DNA of 64,000 nucleotides from Hansfordia pulvinata (taxonomy: Eukaryota; Ascomycota; Sordariomycetes; Xylariales): the NCBI GenBank assembly GCA_006538405.1, contig BJKQ01000035.1, forward strand, positions 1 through 64,000. Reading direction: 5' to 3'. Under the pieces are notes generated by a model, which saw nothing but the letters and a program-made list of their open reading frames with translations, had not been told where the DNA came from and made no database searches. This document shows positions 1 to 14,246 of the stretch, in pieces (within the stretch, counting starts at the first letter, position 1; every line of letters begins with the position of its first letter). Position numbers and translations under genes: made by a program.

Positions 1-3000
1 ACTTAAAGTATATCGATAAAGATAAAAAGCATATATACTTTAATATAAGTACGTCTCTTGATTTTATTATACGGAAGTTCTCTTAATACGATATAAAAGC
101 CTATATCATTTAATGTAAGTATGTTTTATAATTTTAATTAAAATACGTTTCATTGTTTTAGTTTAAATCAGTTGCTATTAAATAATTTTGAGCTTGAATA
201 AGGCTTTGAATTTACATACTCATTTTTCAGCTTATATAACCTTATATAAATAAGTTTAAATTGTATTTATTAAAATCATTTATGTGAGATCTTTTTTTAA
301 AGTTATTTAATATCTTTTTCAATTCTTAAAAGTATTATAATTCTATAAATGACTTTATAAAGCATATGAATTCCAAATCTAATGATTAACTTAAATATAA
401 GTTGGTAAAAATACTTTTTTAAGTAACTTAAGTTAAGTATTTAACTTAACATTTATGACTTATAATATTAAGCTCGGTAATTATTAAAGTTAATGATAAA
501 TAAATTAAAATTAACTCACGTGAGTTATTAAGCTACTTAAATCAGGTCCACATGAATGCGGAGTCACGTGAGTCTTCATTAAAAGTAACTTACGTGGATT
601 TAAATTATTTAAAGGTTAGCTTACTCACTTAGTTTTTTTATTTTCAATTTTAATATTAACTTTTCATAAGCTTAGGTTTAATAAAATAACTTAAAGTTAT
701 ATATTCATTTCATTATACTTATATTATTATTATAATGTTTCGTATTCAATGTTATAAAGTAGACATCATTATGATTTCTCTTACATTTTCATGTTATTAT
801 TATTAAGAAATCAATACTTTAAGAACGTCACTTTCAACCCTCACTTTACTTGTAAAGAGTGAAATATCCGTTTACTTAGAAGGGTTTTCGTTCGTGTATT
901 AACTTATAAATAACTCAAAGCAAGTCACGTGGGTCGGTAAGCTTATTTCAAGTACTTTAAATCCACGTCAATTAATAAATCATTGATTTAAAATAACTCA
1001 CGTGAGTTACTTTTAAGTTTACTTTAAATTTATAAGTTATAATATCCACTTTATTATATACACGTATAAATATAGAATAATAACGTAATTAATCTTTTAA
1101 TATTAAATTACGTTAAAGCTTTTCTTTTTAAATAAAAACAGAATAGGCATGACACGTTTACGTTTTTTTATTAATAAGATTTAAAACATATTAACGCTTC
1201 CTCGTTATAAAGTCGTGAGACTTACTAATTTTAAGGTAAACTATAACTTTATAAGCATTATATAGGATATTAGAAACTTTAAGCTTATTTACTCAAGTGA
1301 ATTAAATAGGATTCACAGGGATTTATAACATGATTCCGTTTATTCGAAATTTTAATCTTTTAAAAAAGATATTTCAAATTATTACGATTAAACATCTTAT
1401 TTATATTATTAACTTAAATAAACGTGGGCTATTAAGCCTACTTTTAATAACTATTCAACGTAAGTCTTCATTACTTAAGTCATATTTATATAATACTATT
1501 CGATTAAACGTGAGTTTAAGCTTCATCTTAAATTTACTATATACTTCGTTTCTTAAGAAATAAACGTTAATAAGTATTCCGTGTTAAAATTTCTTCAAGG
1601 ATTATTAAGTTATGATTGAATTATCTCTTAACTTTTATATCCTATTTATATTTTTGAAAGGATGCATTCGAGCTTTGAAAGGTTAAAGGTCTTGATCGTG
1701 GTTTTTATTGAAGTTTAAATTAACTTGTTCGCGTAAACGTATAACTATTCTGAACGTATCTAAGTGAAAATTATCTTTTTCTTTTAAGAAAAGAAGACTT
1801 ATATAAGTTACGTTTCATATGCTCGGACCTACGTATAACTGATTTTAATATTAAATAAATCATATAAGGTTATATCGTTTTAATATAAACTCACGTATCA
1901 ACATTTATTTCTTATAGATTATAAGCTTAACTAATATAAAGTCGTTAAGGCTTTAAATTAAAGCTCGAGTATTTTACTTATTTAAAGTTTACTTATATTA
2001 AGCTTATATTTCCTAAGTATATTACATTTACTTATAAAATAAGAGATGGACTTAAAGTTTAAAGTTTAAATTAATTAATAAGTTATAAGCTATGTGTAAA
2101 ACTTTTTTAAAGTTCTTAACTATAACAAGTCACGTGAGTTAACTTATACAAGTTTAAATTTACCTTAATTTAAATTAATAAATCACGTAAGTACCTGAAG
2201 TGCCTTATATTATCCCTTGACTCCCGCAGTCGAAAAGTAAAGCTTAATAAGATTAAAAGCAGTTTAAAAGCTTTCACGAACCGTTATACGTATTTTAACT
2301 TTTACGTAAACATATTAAAATGACATTTCATCTTAAGTCATAATATAATTAATTATAATTATTTTGAAGATATGTAAATCGAAAACAATATTTATATACT
2401 CTTATTACCCATATTTAAATAAGATATATAGGACGTATTATATTTTACTTGATTTAATTCAATAAAATCAAGGATATAAAATTTATATAATCTTAATTTT
2501 TATTTATCATATTATATAATTTCACTTAATTTGAATGAATCTATTTTAAGTATTATTACGCTTAACAGATATCTCACTGTCTTTTTGTTTACTTTATATA
2601 AAACATATAGTAATAAGTAAAACTAGTTCCTATATCAGTAATAAAAGTAAGAATAATATAGTTAAGTATTATAAGTCTTTTATAAACAATAAAAATTATA
2701 TTGAATTTATGATATAAAGAAATTTATACTTAATTAGTTAAAATTATTTGAATATATATGTACTAGTTTAACGTATTTAAACTTGCTTCAACTTATTTTA
2801 ATGTACTCTTTTCAAGTTTTATATTTTTGAAGAAATATATAATATTTATTAAAACTCTAATTTCATCAAATAAAAATAAACCCGTAATTCAACGTAAGAA
2901 CAATATAATTCACGTGAATTTCTTAAAGCCGAGAAGGCAGTTAACGTACGTTAATTATAAATAAATCTAAAAATAGTCACTTAATATTAACTTAAGTAAC

Positions 3001-5653
3001 TTACCCACCCTTTAAAATGAAATTTCTATAAGTTAACACACGTGAAACTCTTCTTTTTATAAGGTTAAAGTAAGTTACGTGTATTAAGTTACTTATAAAA
3101 TAATTAACGAACTAATAATTATAACATAATATCTTAATACGTATTATTAAATATTCTCTCTTTAATAATACAATATTAAAAATAACTTTACTTAAAATGG
3201 ATTCAAGTTTACTTACTTATTTATAAAAGATCTTTACTTAAAATTCTTCCAGCCTTATAAAAACTAATTTTAAGCTAATATTCAGTTGTTTAGTTTTACT
3301 GAAATATGTTTTTAAAACTTATAGACTTTATTTATATAGATCTATTTTACTTATTATATATTGAAGAAACGTTAAGAAAATCAAGCATTATATAATTATT
3401 AACATTACACTTTTTATATCTTAAATTAATTTGTTTTTATTGAATTGGCTCATTTTAAAAGTAACCTTCAGCTTAAACTTAAGTTATTTATATTCTATAT
3501 ATATGCTTTCTTTTTTTTACTTATGCTTAGTTTCATTAATTTTTCTTAAGCATCTTACTTTAAAATGCCTTTTTAAAGACTCGCTAGTTTAATAATATTA
3601 GAATGATAACTTATAAGCTACTTATAAGTTAACTTGAATAATATGAATTATTGCTTTTAATATATTAAATAAGTTAATCACGTAATTTTACTTTAATAAA
3701 CCTCTTTAAAATATCTTTCATGGCTAATTTAATTATTTATATAAGTTTCTAATATTTACTTATAATATCCTTTATCATTTAAAACATTAAATTAAAAGAC
3801 TTTCTTAAAAAGAATTATAAAAAGCTTATAATACATGACATAACTTAAAAAGGGATCTCAATATGAAGTTATATCTTTATAATTAAAAACAGTCAATATT
3901 TTTCTCTTAAAATAAAAGAAAGATAATCGTTTTCTCTTTTTAATTAATAAATGTATATTTTCAATATTATAAAAAAATCTTTAAGTTAAGAACAATTTAA
4001 ATGATGATTAATTAAAAATCCGGTATGTGCGAGATAACGCTGTTTATAAACGGAAATGATTTCTACGTGAGATATAATAGAAAACATTAATTCAATTAAA
4101 TCCTTCTTTATAATTGTTCTTAATTAAACTCTTTTTAAATAAGTGTATAAAACTCAATCTTATTTATAAAAGCTTATATAATAATCTTCACTTATCTTAA
4201 AAAAGATGTGTTAACCCGTTATAATTAACAGAATAATATTTTTCTATAAGGTGTTTAAAACTCATAAAATTATATTCTATTTAAATATCAATAAGAATAT
4301 TAATTCCTTAACTCTTCACTTTAAAAGATGCTTTTTATACTTTATACACTTATAAAAACTTAATAAAACTTGATTCAGATACTTATGCTTATAATAAGAT
4401 CGAATTTCGTTATTAATATTATAAGTTATATAAATGATTGTTTCTTATCAAATTCATCATTATAAAAAGTTTTTAATTTACATTATATAGAAAAAATACA
4501 ATAATAAAATAGAAATCTTATATAATCACGAATTAATATGAGGTTTAAGAAGTTACTCCTATAGCCCTTTAAGTATAATATTGAAACTAATATTTAATTA
4601 AATTAAGTTTTAAAATAATATAAAAGTATTATATTAACTATTTTTATTAAAAGTGTTAGCTACCGATAAATTTCAAATTTAAGATAGGCTTTTTTTTTCC
4701 TTATTATAAAGTGAACATCTCTTTACTTAAATATAACTTAAAGCGTAATATAGTTTTATATTATATGAATCTTTGTTAATTAACATTTATAATATTACTA
4801 CTTTATTTTAATTATATTAAGTTTCAAAGTTCATATAAACATATATATAAAAGTATTTAAATGAATTTTATTAATAAAAGTTATTATCTTTAATAATATA
4901 GATCTGTTGCTTCGTGAAATCACTTTTACTTAATTAAGCTATATTTAAGAAAAGAATGAAAGTATTTTTCTTTCGAGAACTATGTACAAATCCTTTTAAA
5001 TTGAATAAAAAGAAAAAAAATAGATATTTAAATAGTTTTTATAAGATATATAATATATCTTTAATTTCACTTTAATATAGTTTAAAGTTATCATTAATGT
5101 TTAAAGCTAACTCTTTCGGGTGAACCCACTTACGTTAACAACCTACCTAATTCATGTTAATTTAAGTTAATATATATCAGCCCGAAAATACGTAACCTTT
5201 TTCGAAGTCTATTTTAAGATGTAAATCTCTATCGATTAATGGTTAAGATATTTTTATTAATAAAATTAAAAAGCGGCTCATTAATTTAAAGCACCTATTT
5301 TTAAGTGTGATAAATTAAGTTTTATGCGCGTAATCAATCGTATGCTCATAAATCAAGTAAAGTATTTAATTAAATAAAAATAAATTAGGTAAAGAATCCG
5401 TTATATGCATATATTTTAATGTTTTAATAAAAGAAATTAAAATTATATTTCTTTATCTTACTTCACGTATAATTATTATATTACCTTTATGACTTATTCT
5501 TTTTCACACGGTGATAAGAAAGATGTTTAATATAATTAAGGTCACTTATCTTTAAAAGAATCAATAAGTTAAATTATGTTCTTTAAAACCGAAAAAGCTA
5601 TATATTATAAGCCAAGTATGAATGGTACTTATTTAACTGATATTTATCAATAT

Positions 5654-6199
5654 CAGGGTTAATAATAAGGTGACTCGAATCCGATTCACATGAATCCGGA
5701 TTCATGTAAGTTACTCACTCCCTTAATTCAGATTCATTGAGTTACTCACCTTACTGATTTAAAGTAACTTATATGAATCTAAGTTACTTATGAATCAACT
5801 CACGGATTTAAAAAGTACATAATTTAAGTATAAAAGGTATAAATGAAGTACATTTTTTAATACTTTATTATTAATATAATAAATAAATATAAGATTTAAT
5901 AAATAAGATTTAACTTTAAGTGTATATTTAAAGGTAAAGTAATTTAAAGTTAATAACGGTTTTTTTAATTTAAATAAGTCAAAAACATGCTTAAAATTAA
6001 TTATTTTATTAATTAAAATCGAATAAGTTGAATCCGTGAGTTGATTCATAAGTAACTTAAAGTAACTCAGATTCACGTGAGTTACTCACTTTATTAATTC
6101 AGATTCATATGAATCAGTAAAATCACTGATTTAAAGTGATTCACGTGAGTTACTTATGAATTAACTTAAGATTCATGATTCATAATACCAACCCTGTTT
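5654..6199. mobile_element. hAT-like MITE, copy A
   Basis: A 546-bp unit starts CAGGGTT and ends AACCCTG. Its first and last ~170 bp are imperfect inverted repeats of each other: both ends contain GAATCAACTCACGGAT facing inward, followed by arrays of GATTCA and AGTTACT words. The same unit occurs at 13704-14246. CAGGG termini are typical of hAT-superfamily elements. No transposase is encoded, so this is a non-autonomous (MITE-type) copy. TTTATCA occurs just outside both ends, which may be a relic of an 8-bp target duplication, but on the left it is separated from CAGGG by a few bases. This copy is less RIP-mutated than the one at 13.7 kb. Confidence 0.75.
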
Positions 6200-9100
6200 A
6201 TCATTAACATAAGGTATTTTATATTTGAAGATAATGATTTCACTTATTCCACGTTATGAAAGCGTTTAAAAACTAGAACTAATTATTTATTTTCAGATTT
6301 TCAAGTACGAGAGTTTACTTACAAGTAGCTTAAAGCAGCCTGTTTCAATCCAAAGCTAATATTAAATTATCTTATGTTTAATGAAACCATTTAGCTTCTT
6401 AATTCAAGACTACGTGAATTAATAAAATCATAAACTTAAAATACTAACGCGAGCTGATTGTTACGTTACATAAATCAATTTATATCTTATTAGCTTAAAT
6501 TTTTAGTGACGCTGCTTATTTAAGTTATTTAAAGAATGGAAGTTCGTAAATTTCAATCATTAACGTTACAATTTATTATAAAGATATTAAAACTAAATTA
6601 TTAAAATCTTAAGTACTTAAACAGTCTTTAAAGCTTAAATACTTAAACTCCTTTTTCTTATATATAAGTTTTTTTTTTTTAGATACTCGGAATTGCTTCT
6701 TACGAGATTGACTTTTAAAGGGACTTAAGAACCTATGTTTAATTATTATTTAGTATAGTAGATTAACGTACTTATATTAAGATTATCTACCAATGTTAAT
6801 AATGTATCTTTATTAATATAAGTAACGTTATTATTAATCATTTTTTAATTCGATTTTATTTTCCTTTAATAAATACTTTTTATTACGTTTCAAAGTGAAA
6901 GAGCTAAGTACTTTGAATTAGTTTTTATATTAAAGCTTTGAAACTATATAATATATTACATGCGTTTTTAAGAGGTTTTAACTTTTATTATTATGTGTAT
7001 TAATCTTCTTATAAGAATGGTTTTATACTTAATAACTCATTATTATACTTTCATTGATATTATTAAGAACCCGATTAAGATTCGAATTTCAAGCCGTAAG
7101 TATGTTTTTCCAAGATTTCAATAACTTTAAAATACTAGAGAGTGTTGAAATAAGTTACGAATCAAATTAAAAATTGATTTAAAATTATAATATATTATCA
7201 TATAACTTAAAAGACATATAATTCACGTTAAGATTAAAATTATGTCTTATAAGCCTTTCATGAACTTATAATTTATTTACGTAAGCTGCTTAAAACTAAT
7301 AATCTTATACGTTTACGTGGAATTAAATTACTTTATATAAGCTTATTAACTTCTTTAAATTACTTTAAGTTCCTTATACCTTTACTGACGGATTTTAAGG
7401 TTTTTAACTTAAAAAAATGTTAATACGATTTTTTTAAAAAGATTTATAATATTAAACTAAGCATTATGACTTAACTAAATAAAGCATTTAAGTTAACTAT
7501 AAAACAAAGTTCTTGAAAAATTTGAATCTATCAAAGTAAACGGGTCGAATAAGATATTTTCTTAAGTCGAAACTGCATTAAGGATTTATAAATTTACATT
7601 AAATATTCACCGTTATAAGTTAATTAAAATAACTTATTGAAACGAATTTAATTAAGTATACAATTAAAATTGATTAACATAGATTTTATTTAAAACAGTA
7701 AGTTGTAAAATGTAATAAAAGCTTAACTACGTTATATAGAATTTATAACAATATTTTTATTGAAATGAATTACATATATTATTATAGATCATATTAAGAA
7801 AAAGGAAGTTATATAAAGTTGAAAATCTTAATTAACTTAGATCAAACACATTAAGTCAGTTCAATTCAATGAATTAAGTCAAAAGAAAATAAAGTAAGTA
7901 AAATATATTTAAAAAGCGAAGAATCTTAAGTAAAACAAGTCATTACAAGTAAGATAAGCCACGTTAACTTAAGTAAAATAAAATGAATTAAGTTGTATAT
8001 AAATGAATTAGTTAAATCAATCTTATTAAGTATTTAATCTAAGTAACACGAGTTAAGTTAAGAGGATTAAACTAAAACAAACATAATGAGTTATATTAAG
8101 TATAACGATATGAGTTTCATTGAATAGAATATCACTTTAATAAGATCTTAATATTTTATTTAAGTAGTTAATTACGCATATAAGCTTATTATATACTTAA
8201 TTTCACCTTTTCTTTAAATCTTTATTATTCATAAGCTATAAACTTATAAGTTTACATGTAAACAGCTTAACGTGATATAGCTTATTTTAAATTAATAGTA
8301 TTAACCGTTTAAATAAATCCGGACTTACGTGAGATAACTTACGTTTATTTAAATTGAATGGGTAAATCACTTACGTGAGTAGACTATTCACACATTTTAA
8401 GCAGAAGTAAGCTATTCTTACCTTACATAATGTTTATAAATTATTTAATTAACAGTTTTAAAGTTGATTTTATAAGACTTATCATGAAACTATTTTATAC
8501 TTAAGTTGATATAAGTTTTAATAACTAGACTACGTACATAAAAGATAAATTAACGTTATCTCTTCTTTTATCATTTTCATTCTTTATAATTTATAATAAA
8601 TATCGAGTTTTAAGTTTATTTAATCATATAAACTTGAAATTGAAAATAAGTTAACACTGTTTTTAAATAGAACGGCTTTATATTCATATCTTTTCATTTA
8701 TAAAAAAGCGTAAGATTAATAACTTATATATATATAAAAGTCTTTTTACGCTATTATTACACCTTATAATTAAATTATATATATTGTGTACTTATTTAAT
8801 TAACGTTTTAATTATAATTTAAAGATTAATATATTAATCACTATGCTTTAAGCGTACGTGAGTATTACGATTTTTATAATATTATTTAAGTATTGTTTAA
8901 TAAAACCTAATTCTTATTACCTTTTAAAGTATATAATAAATGTAGTTTCTATATTAACACGCATATTAATAGGTATATAAGCTTAATGTATATATATAAA
9001 CGTAAAGTTATCTTTTTTTAATTAAGTTTAAATAAGTGAAGCATTAAAGTAATCTAAGTGGAATCGGACTAGTTTCTTTTTGCTTAAGTTTATAATTAGC

Positions 9101-10678
9101 TCAGTTTCTTAATAAAGAAAGCTCACGATTACAAGTTTTTTATGAATTATAAATGAAAATAAAGCATAAACAATATCAATGTACTCTATGTTTATTTAAT
9201 ATAAAACCTATTTATTAATATTAAAGTTATAATGTTTTATTCCTTAGTATTATTAAGAGTATTTTCATAGGTAATATCTTTTATTATTATCTTTATAAAT
9301 TAAAAAAAATTATAAGCTTAAATATTATATTTTAACTTAGTTTTTAATTATTAATATATTAAATCTATGTTTTATTTAACTTATAATATATAAGGCTAAG
9401 ACTTAATCCATACGAATAGATTTACGTGACTTTATTATTATTCTATTTTCTTTTAGCTAATGAAAGCATTATTTAAAGAATTTTATAAGTCATATATATT
9501 ATCTATTTAAGAATCACTTTTAAAAAACTGAAATGTTTCGATATCAGTTAATATTTTTTACACGCTTTATTTAATAAGAAACAGAAACACTCTTTTATGT
9601 TGCTTTTACTGCTTATTAAGCTATAAAGTTTTAATTAAATATATAATAGCTTTATTTAACTTATTTTCGTATTTTACCTAAGATTTTAAACTTTTATAAG
9701 CTGCGCTTCATATAAGTATTTTCAAGTAGTAATTTAAGTTTATAATCCGATTAAAATTATCACTTTAAGCTTAAATAACTTCTTTACGGCTCTTATTAAT
9801 AAAACTTCTTACTTTAAGGTATTTTATTAATTTTAATTCATGTATATTATTAAAATTATTATTACTTTAACATTTTTAATTAGCTTTAGAAAATTGTATT
9901 ATAAAGCTTTATAAACAAACCTTACGTAACAACATTATATTAAATATTATAAAGTAAAAGTGAATGTTACACTTCTTCAAAAAAGCCGTAATATTAAATA
10001 AGTAATTATTTATAAAAAAAGCTCAGTATAACAAGTGTCGAAAAGTAATAATTAAATAAAACTATTATAAAATAGTGTAAGTGAAACTTTAAGAATTCAT
10101 AATCTTAAGTATAATATTTTTAAACGTATATTATATATATATATCTGAAAAGAAATCTCGTTTATCTTAATATATAACTTTATAACAATAGATTAACATC
10201 TTTACACATAAAATAAAAAACTGATTCAATACTTTTAAACGCTCTTATAACATATTAATAACTTAAAGTAAAGCTGATTTATAAAAAGGGTATAAAACAG
10301 CTCATAATCTACAAGGCTTATTATACCTTGTAAGTCATTTAATTTAAGAGGATTCATTAAAAAATAAAAATTTATAATATTCATAACCTGGTTTAAAAGA
10401 ATCAACATATATAATAAAAGGTAAAAGTCGTAACGCGCGTTGTTTTAAATAAAATTCAAGACATACTTTAATGAAACGGGGTTTTTGTTATAATTTCAAT
10501 TAAATTAATAAGCGTTATCTCACGTAAGGCTTTTTATTCTATAATTAAAACTCATATATACTACTTGAAATAAGTTTAAATTATTTATAAGTTAATTAAC
10601 GGAGATGATATTTTTAAGATAAGTAAAAGAAAGCCCTTAATTAAGCTTTAGTTTTAGTAAAATTAAGTTCATTAAATT

Positions 10679-10728
10679 CAATGCAAATAAGTTTAATTAA
10701 AATCAATGCAAATAAGTTTAATTAAAAT
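10679..10728. repeat. Perfect 25-bp tandem duplication
   Basis: Two identical, directly abutting 25-bp units begin CAATGCAAATAAG and end TTAATTAAAAT. Because the units are identical inside sequence otherwise saturated with transition mutations, the duplication probably arose after the surrounding RIP, for example by replication slippage. Confidence 0.85.
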
Positions 10729-12397
10729 CAAATCTTAATATATTACTTATATAATACTTAAAAAATTGCTTTATTATTATATTTAAATCAACTTAATTAT
10801 TACGACGCTTATTTATATTAATTATTAGGATTGAAAGAAAGTAAACTTAAGTCTACCCAGGCGAGTTGTTTATTCGCGCGAGATAACTCACTCCAATCCT
10901 GATTTATTTAAATTACTCACACTCTTAATATAACGTACCCGCGTGGCTTTAAGCTATTAACACGTTAGCGTATATATTTAAAGATCTTAAGTTACGAAAG
11001 ATTTAAATCGTTTAATTTGAATCTTTTATAATGATTTAAGAGAATTAAATTAAATAAAACAAACAACGTAATTGAAACGGGTTATAAAAGTATAAAAACT
11101 TTATTTATATATAACGAAGAAAAAGTAATTAATTATACTTCACTTAGCTTATTCTTTTTTTTACTTAACGTACTTAATTTATACAGTATAATGAATATTA
11201 ATTATTATAACCTTATATACTTAACTTATTTTGCTTTGTTTTATTAAGTTTTTCTGGCTTAATATACCTTACTTAAATTTGTTTCTTTCATTATACTTTA
11301 TGTAGTTTATTATACTTAGTATAGTTTTTAATATTCATTGAAAACTCTGTATTAAGTTTTTTATTTAATATACCTCGTTGTACCTTAAATCATATATTTC
11401 TTTCATTATTATAAAGTCTTAATATAACCTCTTTGAAAAAACAAAATTAAAGTTTTAATTTATAAATAACTTAAAGTAACTCACGGGAGCTATTACTTAT
11501 AAAAGAACCTATAATTTATAGTTCATACTATTAATCTACCTTTTATCGACTTAAGTAACGTAAAGCAATAACGAGAAAAAGAGATAATAATGAATTTAAC
11601 GTTTCTTTTATAATGGAACGTGCATAAAGAAGCTTCTTAAGTCTCGATTATAATTAATCAGAAAACATAAGAGTTTAATCATCTTTTTATACTATCAAAG
11701 TATAACGGAAATATAATGAAACATTAAGCCCTATAAGCTTATTTTAAAGGGAAAGAAAAATTAAAAAGTTTAAATCTACCGGCGCGAAGACCGCTTATAA
11801 TAGGGTTTCAATTTAGATAACGCTTGTTCCCTCTCTTAAAAGTTATGTGATTAAATAATAATCCTACTTTAACGTAATGATTATACTTTTTAAGCCGTAA
11901 TATAAATACGAAAAACTATATATTTAATAAAAGCCGTATTATAAAGACATTTCTTATTGAAATGTATTAACATAAATATGTTGCACGTATACATTTAGAT
12001 AAAATCTACTTATTTAAGATATAAAGTATGATTCAAATTCACACAAGTCTTTTTAATTTATAAAATATATAATCTAATATACTCCAGCTTTATTCAAATT
12101 AACTTATATATTTTTAAATCTTAAATATGAGTATCTTACGTAAAAGACTCGTTTATATGAGTTCATTTGTATTTACCCGGCTTTTTCTTCTTTAAGAGAT
12201 AAGTTGAAAAGTACTTTATATATCGCCTTTTATAAAAACTGAACCATAGGATTTAACTTAGATTCTTTAATTTACCTTTAAAGTTTTAATAATAATACTT
12301 ATTCTTCTTTATATTCTTAAAAAACTTATTATAAAAACCATCATTTAATTAAAATAACGTTTAAGCTTTCTTATATGGCTTACAAAGTATTTATAAG

Positions 12398-12894
12398 GAA
12401 GGTTAATATTATGAATTATAAATTTCAAGTTACTTTAAAAGTAACTTACGTGATTCACTTCAAATTAGTAATTTTACTGACTTATATGAGTTACTTTAAG
12501 TTATTTATAAGTTAAGTCACGGATTCGAAATTCCAAACTTAATAAATATTTAAGTGAGTACGCTTAAGTAAAAGTGGTGAAAAAGGGTATATTTTAAATT
12601 AAAATTAGTAGAATATATAGTAATAAGTGAAGTTAATAAATCAAATTCAAAAAGTAGGTTACAATAAGTAAACTTAATATTAGTAACTTAAATAAACAGT
12701 TTTAATTAATATGATTTAAAATTCAAAATCGTGCTTAATATCAATTAGTTTCTAAAGTAAAAAGAATGATTTAAATTCACATATTGACTTGTAAAAAACT
12801 TAGATTCACGTAAGTTACTTTGAATTAATCATGTGAATAACTTACGTAAGTCCGGATTAACGCGAGTTAGCTCGAATTAACTTAGTTTACCCGG
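12398..12894. mobile_element. Degenerate third copy of the hAT-like MITE
   Basis: The left end reads AAGGTTAATATTATGAATTA and is followed by AGTAACTTACGTGATTCACT and a Lys/Ser-poor AT-rich middle. It matches the reverse-complemented right end of the copy at 5.65 kb. The right end (about 12780-12894) carries TTAGATTCACGTAAGTTACT and TCCGGATTAACG, resembling the left end of that copy. This copy therefore lies in the opposite orientation and is more diverged. Its boundaries are approximate and no target duplication is clear. Confidence 0.45.
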
Positions 12895-13703
12895 CTAACA
12901 AAAATACTATTAAATATTGATTTTATTACTATGATGTAAGTTTAGCGGTTTAAGTCTTACTGTCTTTTTTAATGAAGTTTTATATCTTTTAAACTGACTT
13001 ATAAGTTACGAGCTTTATAAATTAACTTAATTTCTATAAGAATGATAATTTAACTTTTAATTTATTTCTTTCGCTTATATTTATAGAAAGTTAAATCACT
13101 GGTTTCATATAGAAAAAGTCGTGTACTTTAAGACTTTTTAACTTAAGATATAAGTTATCGGATTTTTTATTTAATATTTTTTCATTATATTTTTAATTTC
13201 ATAATTAAATTTGTTATTTTATAAAGACTTTCCAAACTATTATTATTTACTTTAAAGCAATATTTTAGATATTTTATCCTTTAAAAGAGATAAAAAGGTT
13301 TTTGAAATCTTTAAAATTATATAATAAAATAATAATACCGCGTGTAATTAATTATTATTAACTTATAATACTAATGATATTTTTATCTTTATTTAATATT
13401 AGTTTAACGTTAAGGCTAATACTCTTATTTATTTTTATAATATTATTAACCTTATATAAATATAATATAAAAGTTAATTATTAATAATAAATATATATTA
13501 TAAGTAACGGTATTATACTAATAAGTAAGAAATCCGATTTAGCTTTTAAGATAATAAAAGACTTACTTTACTTTTTTAAACGCGATTAAAGTTAAATATA
13601 ATATAAAACGTTATTAATATTTTATAATTAAAAATAAAGTTAAATAATAATAAAAGATAATAAAAGTAAAGAAATTTAATACTATTAATGTTTTCATCGT
13701 AAT

Positions 13704-14246
13704 TAAGGTTAATAATAAGTTAACTCGAATCCGATTTATATGAATCTGGATTTATATGAGTTATTTACCCTTTTAATTCAGATTTATTAAGTTACTCACT
13801 TTACTGATTTAAAGTAACTTATATAAATCTAAGTTACTTATAAATCAACTCACGGATTTAAAAATTGTATATTTTAAGTATAAAAAGTATAAATAAAGTA
13901 TAAGTTTAAATAGTTTATTATTAAATGAAAATTAATAATAAACTTTAATTAATAAAAATTAAATCCTTAAGTTATGATAATAAGTAAGATGTATAAAAGT
14001 TAAAAAAAAAAATTAATAATAAGCTTAAATTAAATTTAAGCTTAAAACTATATATTTTATTAATTTAAATTGAATAAGTGAATCCGTGAGTTAATTTATA
14101 AGTAATTCAAAGTAACTCAGATTCACGTGAGTTACTCACCTTACGGATTCAGATTTATATAAATCAGTAAAATCATTGATTCAGAGTGATTCACGTGAAT
14201 TACTTATGAATTAACTTAAGATTCATAATTTATAATACTAACCTTG
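13704..14246. mobile_element. hAT-like MITE, copy B
   Basis: This 543-bp unit is collinear over its whole length with the copy at 5654-6199 and in the same orientation. The terminal CAGGG/CCCTG have become TAAGG/CCTTG by the C-to-T and G-to-A changes expected from RIP. It is flanked by ATCGTAAT (13696-13703) and CTCGTAAT (14247-14254), a 7-of-8 match that fits the 8-bp target duplication of hAT elements. The internal ~200 bp is AT-rich and encodes nothing. Confidence 0.75.

Noticed and set aside
1330..1563. 77-codon + strand open frame
   Set aside because: AT-driven composition in a RIP-saturated block, with no domain and no neighbouring gene context.
5795..6076. 93-codon - strand open frame
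   Set aside because: It lies wholly inside the inverted-repeat element at 5.65-6.2 kb, and its Leu/Lys/Asn/Tyr content is what AT-rich DNA gives by chance.
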